Counted from the first letter of the stretch, positions 15,737 through 26,143 are shown. The stretch: 64,000 bases of DNA from RI-153 sp963721725 (GCA_963721725.1 CAVRLX010000002.1:1-64000), one strand, 5' to 3'. The notes: generated from the sequence alone by a model not told the origin. Translations and numbers: made by a program.

Positions 15737-18700
15737 ATGCTAAATAGAATATTGACTTTGTTTGGTCTGCTGGCGTTGATCCTGTCAACGGTCAGCCCCG
15801 CCAGCGTGTATACAAGGTCTGTTGCCAGCCCGATTGGAATGGCCCAGTTCCCAGGAAATAAAGAGCCGCTGCCTGTTATCGGCAAGGAAGATGGGCCTTT
15901 TGCTGCGAAACCATCAAACGCAGCCAAGAATCGGCATGTGAAAGTTCCGCACGTCATCGGCGAAACCGATCCCGGTGGAAGCACACCGGCGATCTACATT
16001 GTCCGGCTGGCCGACGCTGCGCTTGCCAACTACGCGGGTAACGTGGCGGGCTTCTCGGCCACCAGCCCCCAAGTTACGGGACGCCACAGGCTGGATGGCG
16101 CGGCAGCGGACAGCGTGCGCTATCTCGCCTATTTAAGCGGCCAGCAGGCTCGCCAACGCACGGCAATTGAGCAGTCGTTGGGCCGGGCTGTAACGGTGAA
16201 ATTCACCTATACCCATGCTTTCAACGGCATGGCGCTGCTGCTCACCCCGCAAGAAGCCGTTGCCGTCGCTAAACTAGAGGGCGTTGTCAGCGTGCAGCGC
16301 GATGAGATGCTGCAACTGCATACCGATGCGGGGCCAACCTGGATTGGCGCACCGGGGCTATGGAACGGCAACAACACCGGTGGCCTGCCTGGCTCCAAAG
16401 GCGAAGGCGTCGTCGTCGCTATCCTCGACACGGGCATCAACATGGGCAGCCCCTCGTTTGCGGCCCTGGGCGGTGATGGCTATTCGCATACCAACCCCAA
16501 GGGCAAGTTCTTTGGCGTGTGTGATCCCAACAGTTTGGTCTACGACACCCGTTTTACCTGTAATAACAAGCTCATCGGCGCGTGGGATTTTGTGGATGAG
16601 GTTAGCGCTGAGATCGACGGGCCGGAAGACGCCCATGGTCACGGCAGCCATACAGCCAGTACCGCCGCGGGTAATTTTGTAATTCCGGCAACATTGCTTG
16701 CTCCCACATTTATCTATTCCACCACAATTTCGGGCGTGGCTCCCCATGCCAACATCATTGCCTATGACGTCTGTGAGGATGGATGCCCCACCAGTGCCTC
16801 GGTGGCTGCCATCGACCAGACTATCAAAGACGGTGTCGATGTGATTAACTTCTCGATCGGCGGTGGCTCGCGTGATCCTTGGCTGGATGCCACGGCACAG
16901 GCATTTCTGGGCGCGTTCAACGCCGGGATTGTGACGGTGACTTCGGCGGGAAACAGTGGCCCCAATGTCGCCACGCTTGGCTCTCCGGGGGATGCCCCGT
17001 GGATGTTGACCATCGGTGCCAGCACCCACCCGCGCAAGTTTGTCAATCGTTTAATCAACATGAGCGGTGGCAATACCACCCCGCCTGCAACCCTTACCGG
17101 CCAGAGTATTACCGCCGGTTACGGTCCGGCGGCGCTTGTCTATGCGGCCAATGTTCCCAACCCGAATGATGCCAACGGGAATCCTGCGCTGTGTGCTGCG
17201 CCCTATCCGGCGGGCACCTTCAACGGTCAGATTGTGATCTGTGATCGGGGCGTGGTCGGGCGTATTGAAAAAGGCGAGAATGTCAAGGCAGGCGGCGCAG
17301 GTGGCATGGTACTGATCAACGACGCCCCCAATGCTGCCTCGCTCAGTGGTGATCCCCATGTGTTGCCCGCTGTGCATATCTCGTATGCCGACGGCCAGAT
17401 CTTGAAACCGTGGCTGGCTTCTGGCAGCGGTCACATGGCGACGATTGAGGGCACAACCACCACCATCAGCGCGGCCAATGCCGACATTATGGCGGCGTTC
17501 AGCTCACGCGGGCCATCTGCCTCCATGCCCAGTGTTGTCAAGCCAGATCTGACTGGCCCTGGTGTGGATATTCTTGCCGCCTATCGCAGGCCCGAAGGGA
17601 TTGGTCTGTTGAGCGGCACGTCAATGTCCAGCCCGCATGTAGCGGGGGCAGCTGCTCTGCTGGCGGCGCTTCATCCCACATGGACACCGGCCCAGGTGCG
17701 CTCGGCGTTGATGTCCACGGCCCAGACTGTCGGCGTGCGCAAAGAAGATGGTACTACCCCTGCCGATCCATTTGACCGGGGCGCGGGGCGCGTCGATCTG
17801 ACGTGTGCGGCACGTGCGGGCTTTGTGCTCAACGAAACAGCCTTGCGCTATGAAACAGCAAACCCGCTCTATGGTGGCGACCCCACAGCGCTGAATCTTG
17901 CCAGTTTGGGCAACGCAAGCTGTGTGGGGATCTGCACGTGGACGCGCACACTCAGCAGCACTCAAAGCGCCTCTGTGCAGTGGACAGTGAGTGTCACAAA
18001 CCCGATCACGGGTACGCTGAGCGTGCAGCCCATGAACTTTACGCTTCAGCCCAACGCCACCCAGGTGGTGACGATTACGGCAGATCTGACAGCGCTCGCC
18101 ACGGGAAACTGGGCCTTTGGACAGGTGACCTTTGCCCCCAATACTGGCGCGATTCCCGAAGCACATTTCCCCGTGGCGGCTTATCGCGTGGCAGGGAGTG
18201 TGCCCGCGGGCGAAGCTGAACTTGTGGTGGAAACTCGCCGCAATGCCGGTGTTGAAGTGCTGGAAGGCGTGCGCGCCGTTGCCACGAATGCACTTACCGC
18301 TACGGTTTTTGCGGGGCAAACGTTCACAAGCAGCCATCAGATCGCCCAAGATCCCACCAATAATGATCCCTTTGATCTGGCGGAGGGCGGTGTTTACACA
18401 CAAAATATTGTCGTCGGCAGCACTGTCAAACGGCTGGGGCTAACCATTACTTCTTCCACCGCCCCCGATTTGGATCTGTTTGTGGGCCGTGATGCCAATA
18501 ACAACGGGCGCGCAGATTCATCCGAACTGATCTGCTCCAGCACAACGATATCGTGGGACGAAGAATGTGTGCTGCCTGGTTCAGGTACAACACTGCTGCC
18601 GGGCACCTATTGGATTCTGGTGCAGAACTGGCAAGGATCGGGGCAGCCTCTGGATAGCTTTACGCTTCAGGTTACACGGGTGGCCGATGCTCAGTCCCCT

Positions 18701-21064
18701 GCCATGCGCATTGTGGCCCCCAGCAGCGTTAGCCAAGGCATGCCATTCGATCTTCAATTTGTGTGGGATTTCCCGGATCTCAAGCCAGGGGAATCTCGCA
18801 TTGGCGTAATTGAAGTGGGAACAGCGGCGGGCACACCCTCGGATATTGCCTCAATCCCGGTCACAATATACCGGCTTGATGATGATGTCTCGATTGGGTC
18901 TGGGGTTACCCCCGATGAGTTTGTCAAACCGGGCGATGTGTTGACCTATACAGTGCACGTACAACCGGAAACTGTAGATACCAATCCTGTCACCTATCGC
19001 ATCACCAGCACGATACCGGCGAGCATGACCTATGTGGCTGGCTCGGCCACCGATTCGCCTACTGTCAACGGCAATCAACTGGTCTGGCAACTGCCTGTGG
19101 AACAAACACGCCGTTATGTAATGACCAATAATCAGAGCGATCCTCAATGTGATACGGGCTTTGATGGCTATATAGATCTCTTCGATTTCGGCTTATTGAC
19201 AAACCCACAAATTAGCGGCGACGGCTTTACCTATAAGGTGGATCAATTCTATGGGTTGAACAGTCCGTATAATTTCTTCGGTGTCGATTACCCCCAACTC
19301 TATTTTACTGACGATGGGCTGGCTTTCCCCGGCCTGAGCTATGCCACCTATCCTGGCGTCAATTCGGGCAACAACGTCGCCATCCCCAACCCGGCAGCGC
19401 CCAACAATCTGATTGCACCCTTCTGGAAAGATCTGCAAATCGTCTATGACGAAGCCACCAATAAAGGCGTTACTGTGGCGGGTGCAGAGGGGGGCAGCCT
19501 CATGCTTGTTGAATATGATGATGTGGTGGTAAAGGACAGCCCTGGGACCAGCCTCGATTTCGAGATAGGAATGGCGCGCCAGGTTAGCGATTTCTCCCAA
19601 CAATATGAAATCGTCTTTGCCTATAACAATATCACCGGCACGCTGGCAAGCGCCACCGTGGGCATCGAGAACGCCGATGGCAGCACGGGCTTGGCCTACA
19701 CCGGGCCGATTACCAATGGCTTGGTGGTCTGCTATGACTGGAAAAGCCCGGAAAAGACGATCACCTATCAAGTTCGGGTAAACAATGATGTGACGTTGGA
19801 TACTACGTTGCAGACAGATATTGTGCATAGTCTGAACGCCCCCAAAACCAAGCAGGCAACGGGCAATGATGGCGGCGTCTTTGTCTCCAGCACGGATCTA
19901 TCGATTGTGGCCGAAAGTCCTGTGGCTGTTGATTCTGGCCCCATCACCTATACGCTGACTGTTGCCAATCAAGGTCCTGGCACGGCCACCGATCTGGTGG
20001 TGGAGAGCAAAGTGCCACCGGGCACAACCTACCTCAGTGGTGGCATGTCGGACGGAAAGGTCATCTCATGGACGCTTGCCAGCCTTGCCAGCGGGGCCAG
20101 CACCCAGGTGCACTTCAGCGTGCTGCCTCGCGGTAAAGTAGACGTCTATCCAGGGTTGGCGCAGTCGGCAAGCGAAGTCGTGCCCAGCAGCACCACCATC
20201 GTGGGCGGTCAAGAGGCCGTGCCAGGGGCGTGGCCGTGGCAGGTAGCGCTCTTCGTGAATTTGCCGGGCGTTTATCAAGGACAGTTCTGTGGCGGTTCGC
20301 TGCTCACCGAAGAGATTGTCGTGACGGCGTCACACTGTGTAGACGGTCTCTCCATCGCGCCGCTTAGTGTAGTTGTGGGACGCCATGCCCTAAGCTCTAA
20401 TGAGGGGCAACAGGTGGCTGTCAGCGAAATCATTATAAACTCGGCCTATGACCCCTTTACATTGGATAATGATATTGCCCTCTTACGCCTTGCCACGCCG
20501 GTAACGCTGACCGAAAAGGTCAAACTGGTTAACCTCATTGGGGCGGATCAGCTATCCCTGGCAGCGGTGGGGGTGGCGGCAACAGCAACGGGCTGGGGTG
20601 ACTTGCAAGAGGGGGCTGGGCTAGGGTCCGATACGCTTCAGCAGGTCACGGTCCCCATTGTGGACAATGCCACTTGTAACTTTGTGTATCAGTCCTATGC
20701 GGGTAGTTCCGACGAGTTCGTCACGGCCAACATGATCTGTGCAGGATTGCCGCAGGGCGGCAAAGATACCTGCCAGGGTGACAGTGGTGGCCCGCTGGTG
20801 GTGCGGGACGGCAACAACGGTTGGCTGCAAGTGGGCATTACCAGTTGGGGCTTGGGCTGTGCTCGCCCAGGGTTTCCCGGTATCTATGCGCGTGTCAGCC
20901 ATTTCCTGCCCTGGATCGACCGGGCCGGCAACACGTACACGCTCTATGAATACTCGGTCAAAGATGGCACAGGCAAACCGGGCCACCGGGCCACCGGGCA
21001 GCAACCTGCATCCACCATCCAGGGTTTGCCCTTTACCCTGACTCTGCCCTTTGTGGCACGCTAG
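15737..21064 (+). CDS. Giant secreted dual protease: subtilisin S8 plus trypsin-like S1
   Basis: A 1,775-residue exported protein. The start at 15737 is chosen for the signal peptide MLNRILTLFGLLALILS and the GAGGG before it. In order: signal; I9-type propeptide (about 75-180, IYIVRLADAAL); S8 subtilisin domain with triad D231 (AILDTGIN), H302 (GHGSHTAS) and S629 (SGTSMSSPHVAG); an inserted PA domain (about 475-560, NGQIVICDRGVVGRIEKGEN); Fn3-like and PPC-type beta domains (about 700-1020); two DUF11-like repeats (about 1045-1120 and 1390-1470); then a complete S1 chymotrypsin-fold domain from IVGG at 1488, with H1533, D1579, S1683 and D1677 at the specificity site, predicting Lys/Arg cleavage. 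The S1 domain begins with a classical IVGG activation end, so it may need internal cleavage. It stands alone between two operons and ends at a strong terminator. Confidence 0.9.
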   Translation: MLNRILTLFGLLALILSTVSPASVYTRSVASPIGMAQFPGNKEPLPVIGKEDGPFAAKPSNAAKNRHVKVPHVIGETDPGGSTPAIYIVRLADAALANYAGNVAGFSATSPQVTGRHRLDGAAADSVRYLAYLSGQQARQRTAIEQSLGRAVTVKFTYTHAFNGMALLLTPQEAVAVAKLEGVVSVQRDEMLQLHTDAGPTWIGAPGLWNGNNTGGLPGSKGEGVVVAILDTGINMGSPSFAALGGDGYSHTNPKGKFFGVCDPNSLVYDTRFTCNNKLIGAWDFVDEVSAEIDGPEDAHGHGSHTASTAAGNFVIPATLLAPTFIYSTTISGVAPHANIIAYDVCEDGCPTSASVAAIDQTIKDGVDVINFSIGGGSRDPWLDATAQAFLGAFNAGIVTVTSAGNSGPNVATLGSPGDAPWMLTIGASTHPRKFVNRLINMSGGNTTPPATLTGQSITAGYGPAALVYAANVPNPNDANGNPALCAAPYPAGTFNGQIVICDRGVVGRIEKGENVKAGGAGGMVLINDAPNAASLSGDPHVLPAVHISYADGQILKPWLASGSGHMATIEGTTTTISAANADIMAAFSSRGPSASMPSVVKPDLTGPGVDILAAYRRPEGIGLLSGTSMSSPHVAGAAALLAALHPTWTPAQVRSALMSTAQTVGVRKEDGTTPADPFDRGAGRVDLTCAARAGFVLNETALRYETANPLYGGDPTALNLASLGNASCVGICTWTRTLSSTQSASVQWTVSVTNPITGTLSVQPMNFTLQPNATQVVTITADLTALATGNWAFGQVTFAPNTGAIPEAHFPVAAYRVAGSVPAGEAELVVETRRNAGVEVLEGVRAVATNALTATVFAGQTFTSSHQIAQDPTNNDPFDLAEGGVYTQNIVVGSTVKRLGLTITSSTAPDLDLFVGRDANNNGRADSSELICSSTTISWDEECVLPGSGTTLLPGTYWILVQNWQGSGQPLDSFTLQVTRVADAQSPAMRIVAPSSVSQGMPFDLQFVWDFPDLKPGESRIGVIEVGTAAGTPSDIASIPVTIYRLDDDVSIGSGVTPDEFVKPGDVLTYTVHVQPETVDTNPVTYRITSTIPASMTYVAGSATDSPTVNGNQLVWQLPVEQTRRYVMTNNQSDPQCDTGFDGYIDLFDFGLLTNPQISGDGFTYKVDQFYGLNSPYNFFGVDYPQLYFTDDGLAFPGLSYATYPGVNSGNNVAIPNPAAPNNLIAPFWKDLQIVYDEATNKGVTVAGAEGGSLMLVEYDDVVVKDSPGTSLDFEIGMARQVSDFSQQYEIVFAYNNITGTLASATVGIENADGSTGLAYTGPITNGLVVCYDWKSPEKTITYQVRVNNDVTLDTTLQTDIVHSLNAPKTKQATGNDGGVFVSSTDLSIVAESPVAVDSGPITYTLTVANQGPGTATDLVVESKVPPGTTYLSGGMSDGKVISWTLASLASGASTQVHFSVLPRGKVDVYPGLAQSASEVVPSSTTIVGGQEAVPGAWPWQVALFVNLPGVYQGQFCGGSLLTEEIVVTASHCVDGLSIAPLSVVVGRHALSSNEGQQVAVSEIIINSAYDPFTLDNDIALLRLATPVTLTEKVKLVNLIGADQLSLAAVGVAATATGWGDLQEGAGLGSDTLQQVTVPIVDNATCNFVYQSYAGSSDEFVTANMICAGLPQGGKDTCQGDSGGPLVVRDGNNGWLQVGITSWGLGCARPGFPGIYARVSHFLPWIDRAGNTYTLYEYSVKDGTGKPGHRATGQQPASTIQGLPFTLTLPFVAR

Positions 21065-21093
21065 CGCTTCGCAGTTGTAGGACATAAAAGCAA

Positions 21094-21134
21094 AGAGACG
21101 CACGCCGAGTGTTCGGCGTGCGTCTCTCTTTTTT
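21094..21134 (+). terminator. Rho-independent terminator after the dual protease
   Basis: A 15-bp perfect GC-rich stem (arms 21094-21108 and 21113-21127, AGAGACGCACGCCGA) with a 4-nt loop is followed by CTTTTTT. It lies 30 bp after the protease stop and just ahead of the converging minus-strand gene. Confidence 0.9.
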
Positions 21135-21143
21135 GAGACAAAA

Positions 21144-22148
21144 TTAGCGACGCAACAACCCCTGGATGCGCCGATACAGCCCCAGGAGCGTCTCTTGTTC
21201 TTGGGCCAGACCCCACAGGCCCAATAGCCCCGACAGCAAAATGTGGATCAGGTGCAGGGTGATGGCAAAGGAGAGCGCCGCGGCAAAAGGCACGTTGAAG
21301 AGGGCCAGCGCGCCCACCAATGACGCTTCATAAACCCCCAGGCTTGAGGGCACAGAGGGCAGCGCTGCGCCCAACATGCCAATCGAAAGCGCAAAGATAG
21401 CCCACCACAAGGAGGCGTGGGGCGCAAACCATTGCAGCAAAACGTAGTATTCCGCAGCCAGCAGCAGCCAGCAGAGCAGCATCCAAAAGAGGCTGAGACT
21501 GAAACTGCGCGGTGATGTCAACGCGCCAAAACCCGCCAAAATATCGCCAGCCTTTGCCAGCAGACGATCCATCCACGCCCAGCGCTCTCCTAGCCAACTG
21601 TACAGCCAGCCCTGTACATGCTGTCCGTGCCGAGCCAGTGTGTAAAATAAGAGTAGCGCGCCCACGGTCAGCGCTAGTGTGGTGATTGCCAACAGGCTGG
21701 CTTGCGCAAGCGCAAAGAGAAAGGGCAGCGAAAGCAGTAAAAAGCTGGCAGCCAGGGCCAGATCATAGACCCGTTCAATTGCAATTGTGGAGAGGACATA
21801 GAGCGGCCCCTGGGTGACATGCCGCCCCAAGAGGACGGCGCGGCCCAACTCCCCCAGGCGAAAGGGCAAGAGATTGTTGAGGAGATATCCCTCTTCAATC
21901 GCAAAAAAGGTGCGCCGCAGCGTAGCCCCATTTTGCAGAATCGCCCGCCACGCAAGCGCCCGCGCCCCCGCCGCCAATAAATAGAACAACACCGCCGCCG
22001 CCAGCCGCTCTAGTGGCGTCTTTTGAATCACCGCGGCTACTTCGCGCCAATTCACCAGCCGCGATAATCCCCACACGGCCAGCATGGTGATCAATAGACT
22101 TGGGACCCAATAGCGTGCGGCGCGCCAGATCTTTCTTTCCTCAGTCAC
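21144..22148 (-). CDS. LPG synthase TM-type (UPF0104) membrane protein
   Basis: A 334-residue integral membrane protein with about eight helices. The sequence EEGYLLNNLLPFRLGELGRA (about residues 86-105) is the hallmark of the lysylphosphatidylglycerol-synthetase transmembrane family (AglD/MprF flippase-like). The conserved late motif LPSVPSSLGVYEAS is also present. Proteins of this family are thought to move or modify lipid-linked molecules. It lies two bases downstream of a methyltransferase gene and follows a lipid-dependent glycosyltransferase gene on the same strand, so a joint role in envelope glycolipid synthesis is plausible. There is no catalytic domain beyond the membrane region. 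Confidence 0.8.
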   Translation of the reverse strand: MTEERKIWRAARYWVPSLLITMLAVWGLSRLVNWREVAAVIQKTPLERLAAAVLFYLLAAGARALAWRAILQNGATLRRTFFAIEEGYLLNNLLPFRLGELGRAVLLGRHVTQGPLYVLSTIAIERVYDLALAASFLLLSLPFLFALAQASLLAITTLALTVGALLLFYTLARHGQHVQGWLYSWLGERWAWMDRLLAKAGDILAGFGALTSPRSFSLSLFWMLLCWLLLAAEYYVLLQWFAPHASLWWAIFALSIGMLGAALPSVPSSLGVYEASLVGALALFNVPFAAALSFAITLHLIHILLSGLLGLWGLAQEQETLLGLYRRIQGLLRR

Positions 22149-22150
22149 GG

Positions 22151-22868
22151 CTATTTGCGCCCGACAACCATGTATTGCGCGCCCAGTGGAATCGACCGCA
22201 GCCAGGGACGCAACGGCGCAAGGCGCGTATCCACGGACTTGGGGCCAAAGAGGAGATAGCGCCGCTCGACGCTGCGAAAGCCGACACGCCCGAAAAAGTG
22301 GCGAACTGTGCGGCTTGCCATCAAGCGTGCATCCTGATCAATGGGCGTGGTGCGCACCACAAACTGCGTGACTGGGTTGAGCGGGTTATGCTCGAAGCAG
22401 ACCACCACGCCACCGGGGCGGCAAACGCGGTGAAATTCCGCCACCACTGGGATCATGTGGGCGGCGGCCATGTGATGAAAAAGGCTAGAGGCAAAGACCA
22501 GATCCACGCTGTTATCGGCCAGCGGCAGCGACACCGAATCGGCACAGGTATAGCCGCCATTGGCAAAAGGCGCCAGTTGCCCGGCAATCTGGATCATGTT
22601 GAACGAGAGATCAAAGGCCAACAGGTGCTGGACACGCCCCGCCAGCCGTTCTTCGAAATCACCCAACCCACAGCCAATATCAGCCACGGTGAGATTATCG
22701 GCATCCATCCCGGCTTCTTCAATCAGGTGCAGGATTTCCGTGCATTTGAGATCCACAAAATAGTTATCTTTGGGATCAACAAAGCGCCGAGCAGGCATGG
22801 CTCATCGTCTCTTTATAATTGGCGGCATAGGCGTCAAACTCGCTCTGCCGCTGCGTTGGCTCTGCCAT
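22151..22868 (-). CDS. Class I SAM-dependent methyltransferase (frameshift near N-terminus)
   Basis: The main body reads from RRFVDPKDNYFVDLKCTEIL and contains SAM motif I VADIGCGLGDFEERL and post-motif SLPLADNSVDLVFASSLFHH, as in UbiE/Methyltransf_11 proteins. A convincing start, MAEPTQRQSEFDAYAANYKE then TMSHA, lies at 22868 in a different frame. One extra base at about 22790 separates the two parts. With it removed the protein is about 239 residues. The substrate is unknown; neighbours (flippase-like and glycosyltransferase) suggest a lipid or sugar. It overlaps nothing but is only two bases from the next gene. Confidence 0.75.
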
Positions 22869-22913
22869 GACGCTTGTGTCCTTTATGTTGCGAATTGCAG
22901 ATTGCGAATTGCC

Positions 22914-24725
22914 TTATGGCTGTAAAATCACAAATGTACCCGCCGGGCTGCCCTTCTCGGTGGCGGGCAATTGCACACTGGTTTCCCAGTTATACAGCCC
23001 CACGCGTATGCGGTATCCGTCAAGATCTGTGCTTGTTGGCAGCGGTAGTCTATGCAGATCGGCCACAATGTCCTCGGGCTGCCACACGGTTGGCGGATAA
23101 CCGCGCCCCTCTCCCGGCGCGTGATCTTGTTGGGCCACTACCTCGTCTGTGCTGTCAATCAGATGTACAAAGGCCGAGTAGTTGAAATCGGGCTGGCGCA
23201 TTGCCTGCCGATAGAGCGTCACGTCTAATGTGGCGGTCTTCTCATCCAGGGTTACTTTGTAGCCGCGCAGCGCCACCATCTCGTCGCCAAAGATTATGTC
23301 CGTGCGCTGTGGCAATGTCCACAACACATGGCGGGGCAGGGTCGTGGGCACATAGGCCGGCGCGATCACGTTGAGCGGCATAGAGAGCGCCACGGCCAGC
23401 ATAGACCCGGCGACTGTGGCCGCCGTTGCTGTCATCCAGCGGCGTGGAAGCAGATGCAGCAGTCCCACGCTCATCAAGAGCATCAGCGGCGTGATCACCA
23501 CAAAAAGGTAACGACCTTGATACCAGGCTTCGTTAATACGCGTGATGGAGTAGAGCATAAAGGCTTCTTGGGCCAGGATCGCGCCGCCCAGCAACACCAG
23601 CGCGCCACGCTGCCAGGCTGTCAACTCTCGTAGCCGTGTGAGGGCAAAGCGAATGAATCCTATGACAGACAACCAAGCCAGTACCCGGATCGCCGTGTAA
23701 AACCAGCCCGGCGCCCAGACCGTCATCCAGCCAAAGAGTCCCCAAAATGAGTTCATCTGCGTGGTAAAAAAGTGGCGCAGATCGGTGATCGTCAACGGCG
23801 TTTGGCGCATGGCCGAGGCGTAGATCTGATCAAACATGGCCCAGCCCAGCAGATCGCCGTATAGTTGCACATTGCGCCACAGCCACCAACTTGTGCCCAT
23901 CAGCACAGGCAGCCCCAGCAGTAGCGCCGTCTGCCAGAAGAAGCGCAGATCACGGCGGCGGATCGCGAGCACGGTCACCGCCAGCCCCACCACGCCACAC
24001 AGCACAATGGCATTGGTTTTGGTGAGCAGGGCCATTGTTAGCACAACTCCGAGCCAGAGCCAGCGCTGCCAGCGCGTGGGATCGGCCAGCCCGCGCAGTG
24101 TGATCAGCAGCGCCGCCGTGGCAAGCAGCCCAAGCAAGTTGTCGTTGTTAATCGCCCCGCTGATAAAGAGAAACTGGGGATTAAAGGCCACCAGCGCCCC
24201 CGCCAGCAGCCCGATCAGCGGCAGCGCCGGGAAGATCGTCCAGCCCATCAACACGGTGAGCCAGATCACGCCCGCGCCCATGAGCACCGAGAGCGCTCGC
24301 CCCAGGTGCAGCGCCAGCGCATGGCCGCGATAGGGAAAGGTCTCAGCGGTGCGATGCTGGGCAATGTTGGGGTCGTTGCCCTGTCCAGCCCAGACAAAAT
24401 TGGGGTTGAACGTCAATGCGCCGCGACTATCTGTCAGGTCGGCGGGGAGCGTTGCCAGGGCAACCAAGGCATAGTAGAGCGGCGGGTGGTGGGATGCGCC
24501 TGTGCGGCCTAGCTCCTGGACGGGAAGCGTCCCCGTCTGGCGCAGGTGGGTCACAAACTCAAAGTGCGAGGGTTCATCGGGCGCTTCCCAGGCGGGGGTG
24601 GTGACGCTGTACCAGAGGGCAATGGCGGTATAGGTTGCCACCAGGGCAATCAAGAGATACCGGTAACGTAGCCCGAAGCTAGGCATAGCGTCTGTTTTGG
24701 AATCGGCAGCAGAATAAACAGCCAT
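22914..24725 (-). CDS. Membrane glycosyltransferase, PMT/ArnT-like (GT-C)
   Basis: A 603-residue protein with about 11-12 predicted helices. The first extracytoplasmic loop contains the acidic motif TPAWEAPDEPSHFEF (about residues 44-58), typical of GT-C lipid-linked sugar transferases, and HHPPLYYALVAL further on. The C-terminal 130 residues are a soluble beta domain (from about IIFGDEMVALRGYKV) that would lie outside the membrane. Such enzymes transfer sugars from a polyprenyl carrier to lipids or proteins at the outer face. It heads a three-gene minus-strand run with the methyltransferase and flippase-like genes. Donor and acceptor are unknown. Confidence 0.75.
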   Translation of the reverse strand: MAVYSAADSKTDAMPSFGLRYRYLLIALVATYTAIALWYSVTTPAWEAPDEPSHFEFVTHLRQTGTLPVQELGRTGASHHPPLYYALVALATLPADLTDSRGALTFNPNFVWAGQGNDPNIAQHRTAETFPYRGHALALHLGRALSVLMGAGVIWLTVLMGWTIFPALPLIGLLAGALVAFNPQFLFISGAINNDNLLGLLATAALLITLRGLADPTRWQRWLWLGVVLTMALLTKTNAIVLCGVVGLAVTVLAIRRRDLRFFWQTALLLGLPVLMGTSWWLWRNVQLYGDLLGWAMFDQIYASAMRQTPLTITDLRHFFTTQMNSFWGLFGWMTVWAPGWFYTAIRVLAWLSVIGFIRFALTRLRELTAWQRGALVLLGGAILAQEAFMLYSITRINEAWYQGRYLFVVITPLMLLMSVGLLHLLPRRWMTATAATVAGSMLAVALSMPLNVIAPAYVPTTLPRHVLWTLPQRTDIIFGDEMVALRGYKVTLDEKTATLDVTLYRQAMRQPDFNYSAFVHLIDSTDEVVAQQDHAPGEGRGYPPTVWQPEDIVADLHRLPLPTSTDLDGYRIRVGLYNWETSVQLPATEKGSPAGTFVILQP

Positions 24726-24781
24726 GGGCCTTTTACAATGTGAGCAGAAGTGAGCAGAGTTATCGTAGCAAGGCAGCAGGT

Positions 24782-26053
24782 CTACACTTCAAACATCTGC
24801 TCGCGCTCTGCGCCCACGGAAACATAGTCAATATGCACCCCGGCCAGTTCACTCAGGCGGGTGATATAGCGCTGCGCCGCCGCAGGGAGATCATCCCAGG
24901 TGCGGCATTGCTCCGTGGAAATCTGCCAGCCCGGCCATTCCTCATAGACCGGCGTAACTACGTTCAGAACCGGTGTGTCGGGCATGGAATCGGTGATAAT
25001 CTGACCATCGGGCAGTTGATAGCCTGTACAGATCTTAAGCGTTTCGAAGTGATCCAGCACGTCGAGCTTTGTGATGGCAAGCCCTGTCATGCCGTTGAGC
25101 CACGCTGCATAGGCGATTGCTACGCCATCAAACCAGCCACAGCGCCGCGGTCGCCCTGTGGTCGCGCCATACTCTTTGCCAATGTCGCGCAGCTTTTTGC
25201 CATCAGCGTCGTGAAGCTCCACCGGGAAGGGGCCATCGCCCACGGCGGAGCTATAAGCCTTGACCACGCCGATCACACGGTCGATGGTGCGGGCCGGCAG
25301 CCCCGCGCCAGAGGGAGCAAACGCCGCCGTGGGGTTGCTGCTGGTGACATAGGGATAGATGCCCCAGTCCAGATCGCGCATGACGCCTAACTGGCCCTCC
25401 AGCAAAATGGCGTCGCCATTCTCAATGGCTTTCCGCGTCATCGGCACTGTGTCCACAATGCGGTCGCCCAGTTTTTCGCGGAAGTCCATACAAAGCTGAT
25501 AAAGTTCTTGGCCGTTCACCGCCTCGCCGCCCAAAATTTCAATCTTTCGGTTGACCGTGCGCAGCGCGTTGTCCAGCCGCCCTTCCAGCCAATCGGGCTG
25601 AAGCAGATCGCCAATGCGTAGACCCGACCGCGCCGCTTTGTCTGCATAGGCGGGGCCAATGCCGCGCTTGGTGGTGCCAATGGTATCACTGCCCCGATCC
25701 GATTCTTCCAGCACATCCAGCGTGCGGTGATAGGGCATCACCATCTGTGCCCGTGCGCTGATCCAGAGATTGTCCAGCGCCACGTTGGCTGCTTTCAGCG
25801 CGGTCATCTCTTCCAACAGCGATTGCGGGTTCACCACACAGCCCGTGCCGATAATGTTAATCGTCTGTGGGTTGAAAATGCCGCTGGGGATCAGGTGTAG
25901 CGCATGTTTACCGTAATCGTTGATCACCGTATGCCCGGCATTGTCACCGCCCTGAAAGCGGATCACCATGTCGGCCTTCTGCGCCAAGTAGTCAATAATG
26001 CGGCCTTTGCCTTCATCGCCCCACTGGGCGCCCACAATTGCGGTGACGGTCAT
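24782..26053 (-). CDS. purA: Adenylosuccinate synthetase
   Basis: A 423-residue enzyme catalysing GTP-dependent joining of IMP and aspartate, the first committed step to AMP. Signature motifs are GAQWGDEGKGRIIDYLA (about residues 7-23, P-loop), FQGGDNAGHTV, GTTKRGIGPAYADKAARSG and the catalytic Lys/His around them, and TTGRPRRCGWFD. Length is normal. It lies 90 bp downstream of guaB on the same strand, so the IMP branch point enzymes for both AMP and GMP are encoded together. Confidence 0.96.
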   Translation of the reverse strand: MTVTAIVGAQWGDEGKGRIIDYLAQKADMVIRFQGGDNAGHTVINDYGKHALHLIPSGIFNPQTINIIGTGCVVNPQSLLEEMTALKAANVALDNLWISARAQMVMPYHRTLDVLEESDRGSDTIGTTKRGIGPAYADKAARSGLRIGDLLQPDWLEGRLDNALRTVNRKIEILGGEAVNGQELYQLCMDFREKLGDRIVDTVPMTRKAIENGDAILLEGQLGVMRDLDWGIYPYVTSSNPTAAFAPSGAGLPARTIDRVIGVVKAYSSAVGDGPFPVELHDADGKKLRDIGKEYGATTGRPRRCGWFDGVAIAYAAWLNGMTGLAITKLDVLDHFETLKICTGYQLPDGQIITDSMPDTPVLNVVTPVYEEWPGWQISTEQCRTWDDLPAAAQRYITRLSELAGVHIDYVSVGAEREQMFEV

Positions 26054-26143
26054 GAGAAAGCTGCTTTCTAGTGAAAAAGGAGGTCAATGCAAGAATAAAG
26101 AATGGGTGATCGTCTCCCCATTCTTTATTCTTTATTCATCAAG

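Noticed and set aside
15737..21064. Two separate protease genes fused by sequencing error
   Set aside because: The frame is continuous through about 860 residues of beta domains between the two catalytic domains, with no start codon or ribosome binding site before IVGG, so a single protein is the simpler reading.
22100..22870. Plus-strand open frame of 256 codons over the methyltransferase
   Set aside because: It is antisense to the methyltransferase, whose motifs are clear. It has no homology that I recognise.
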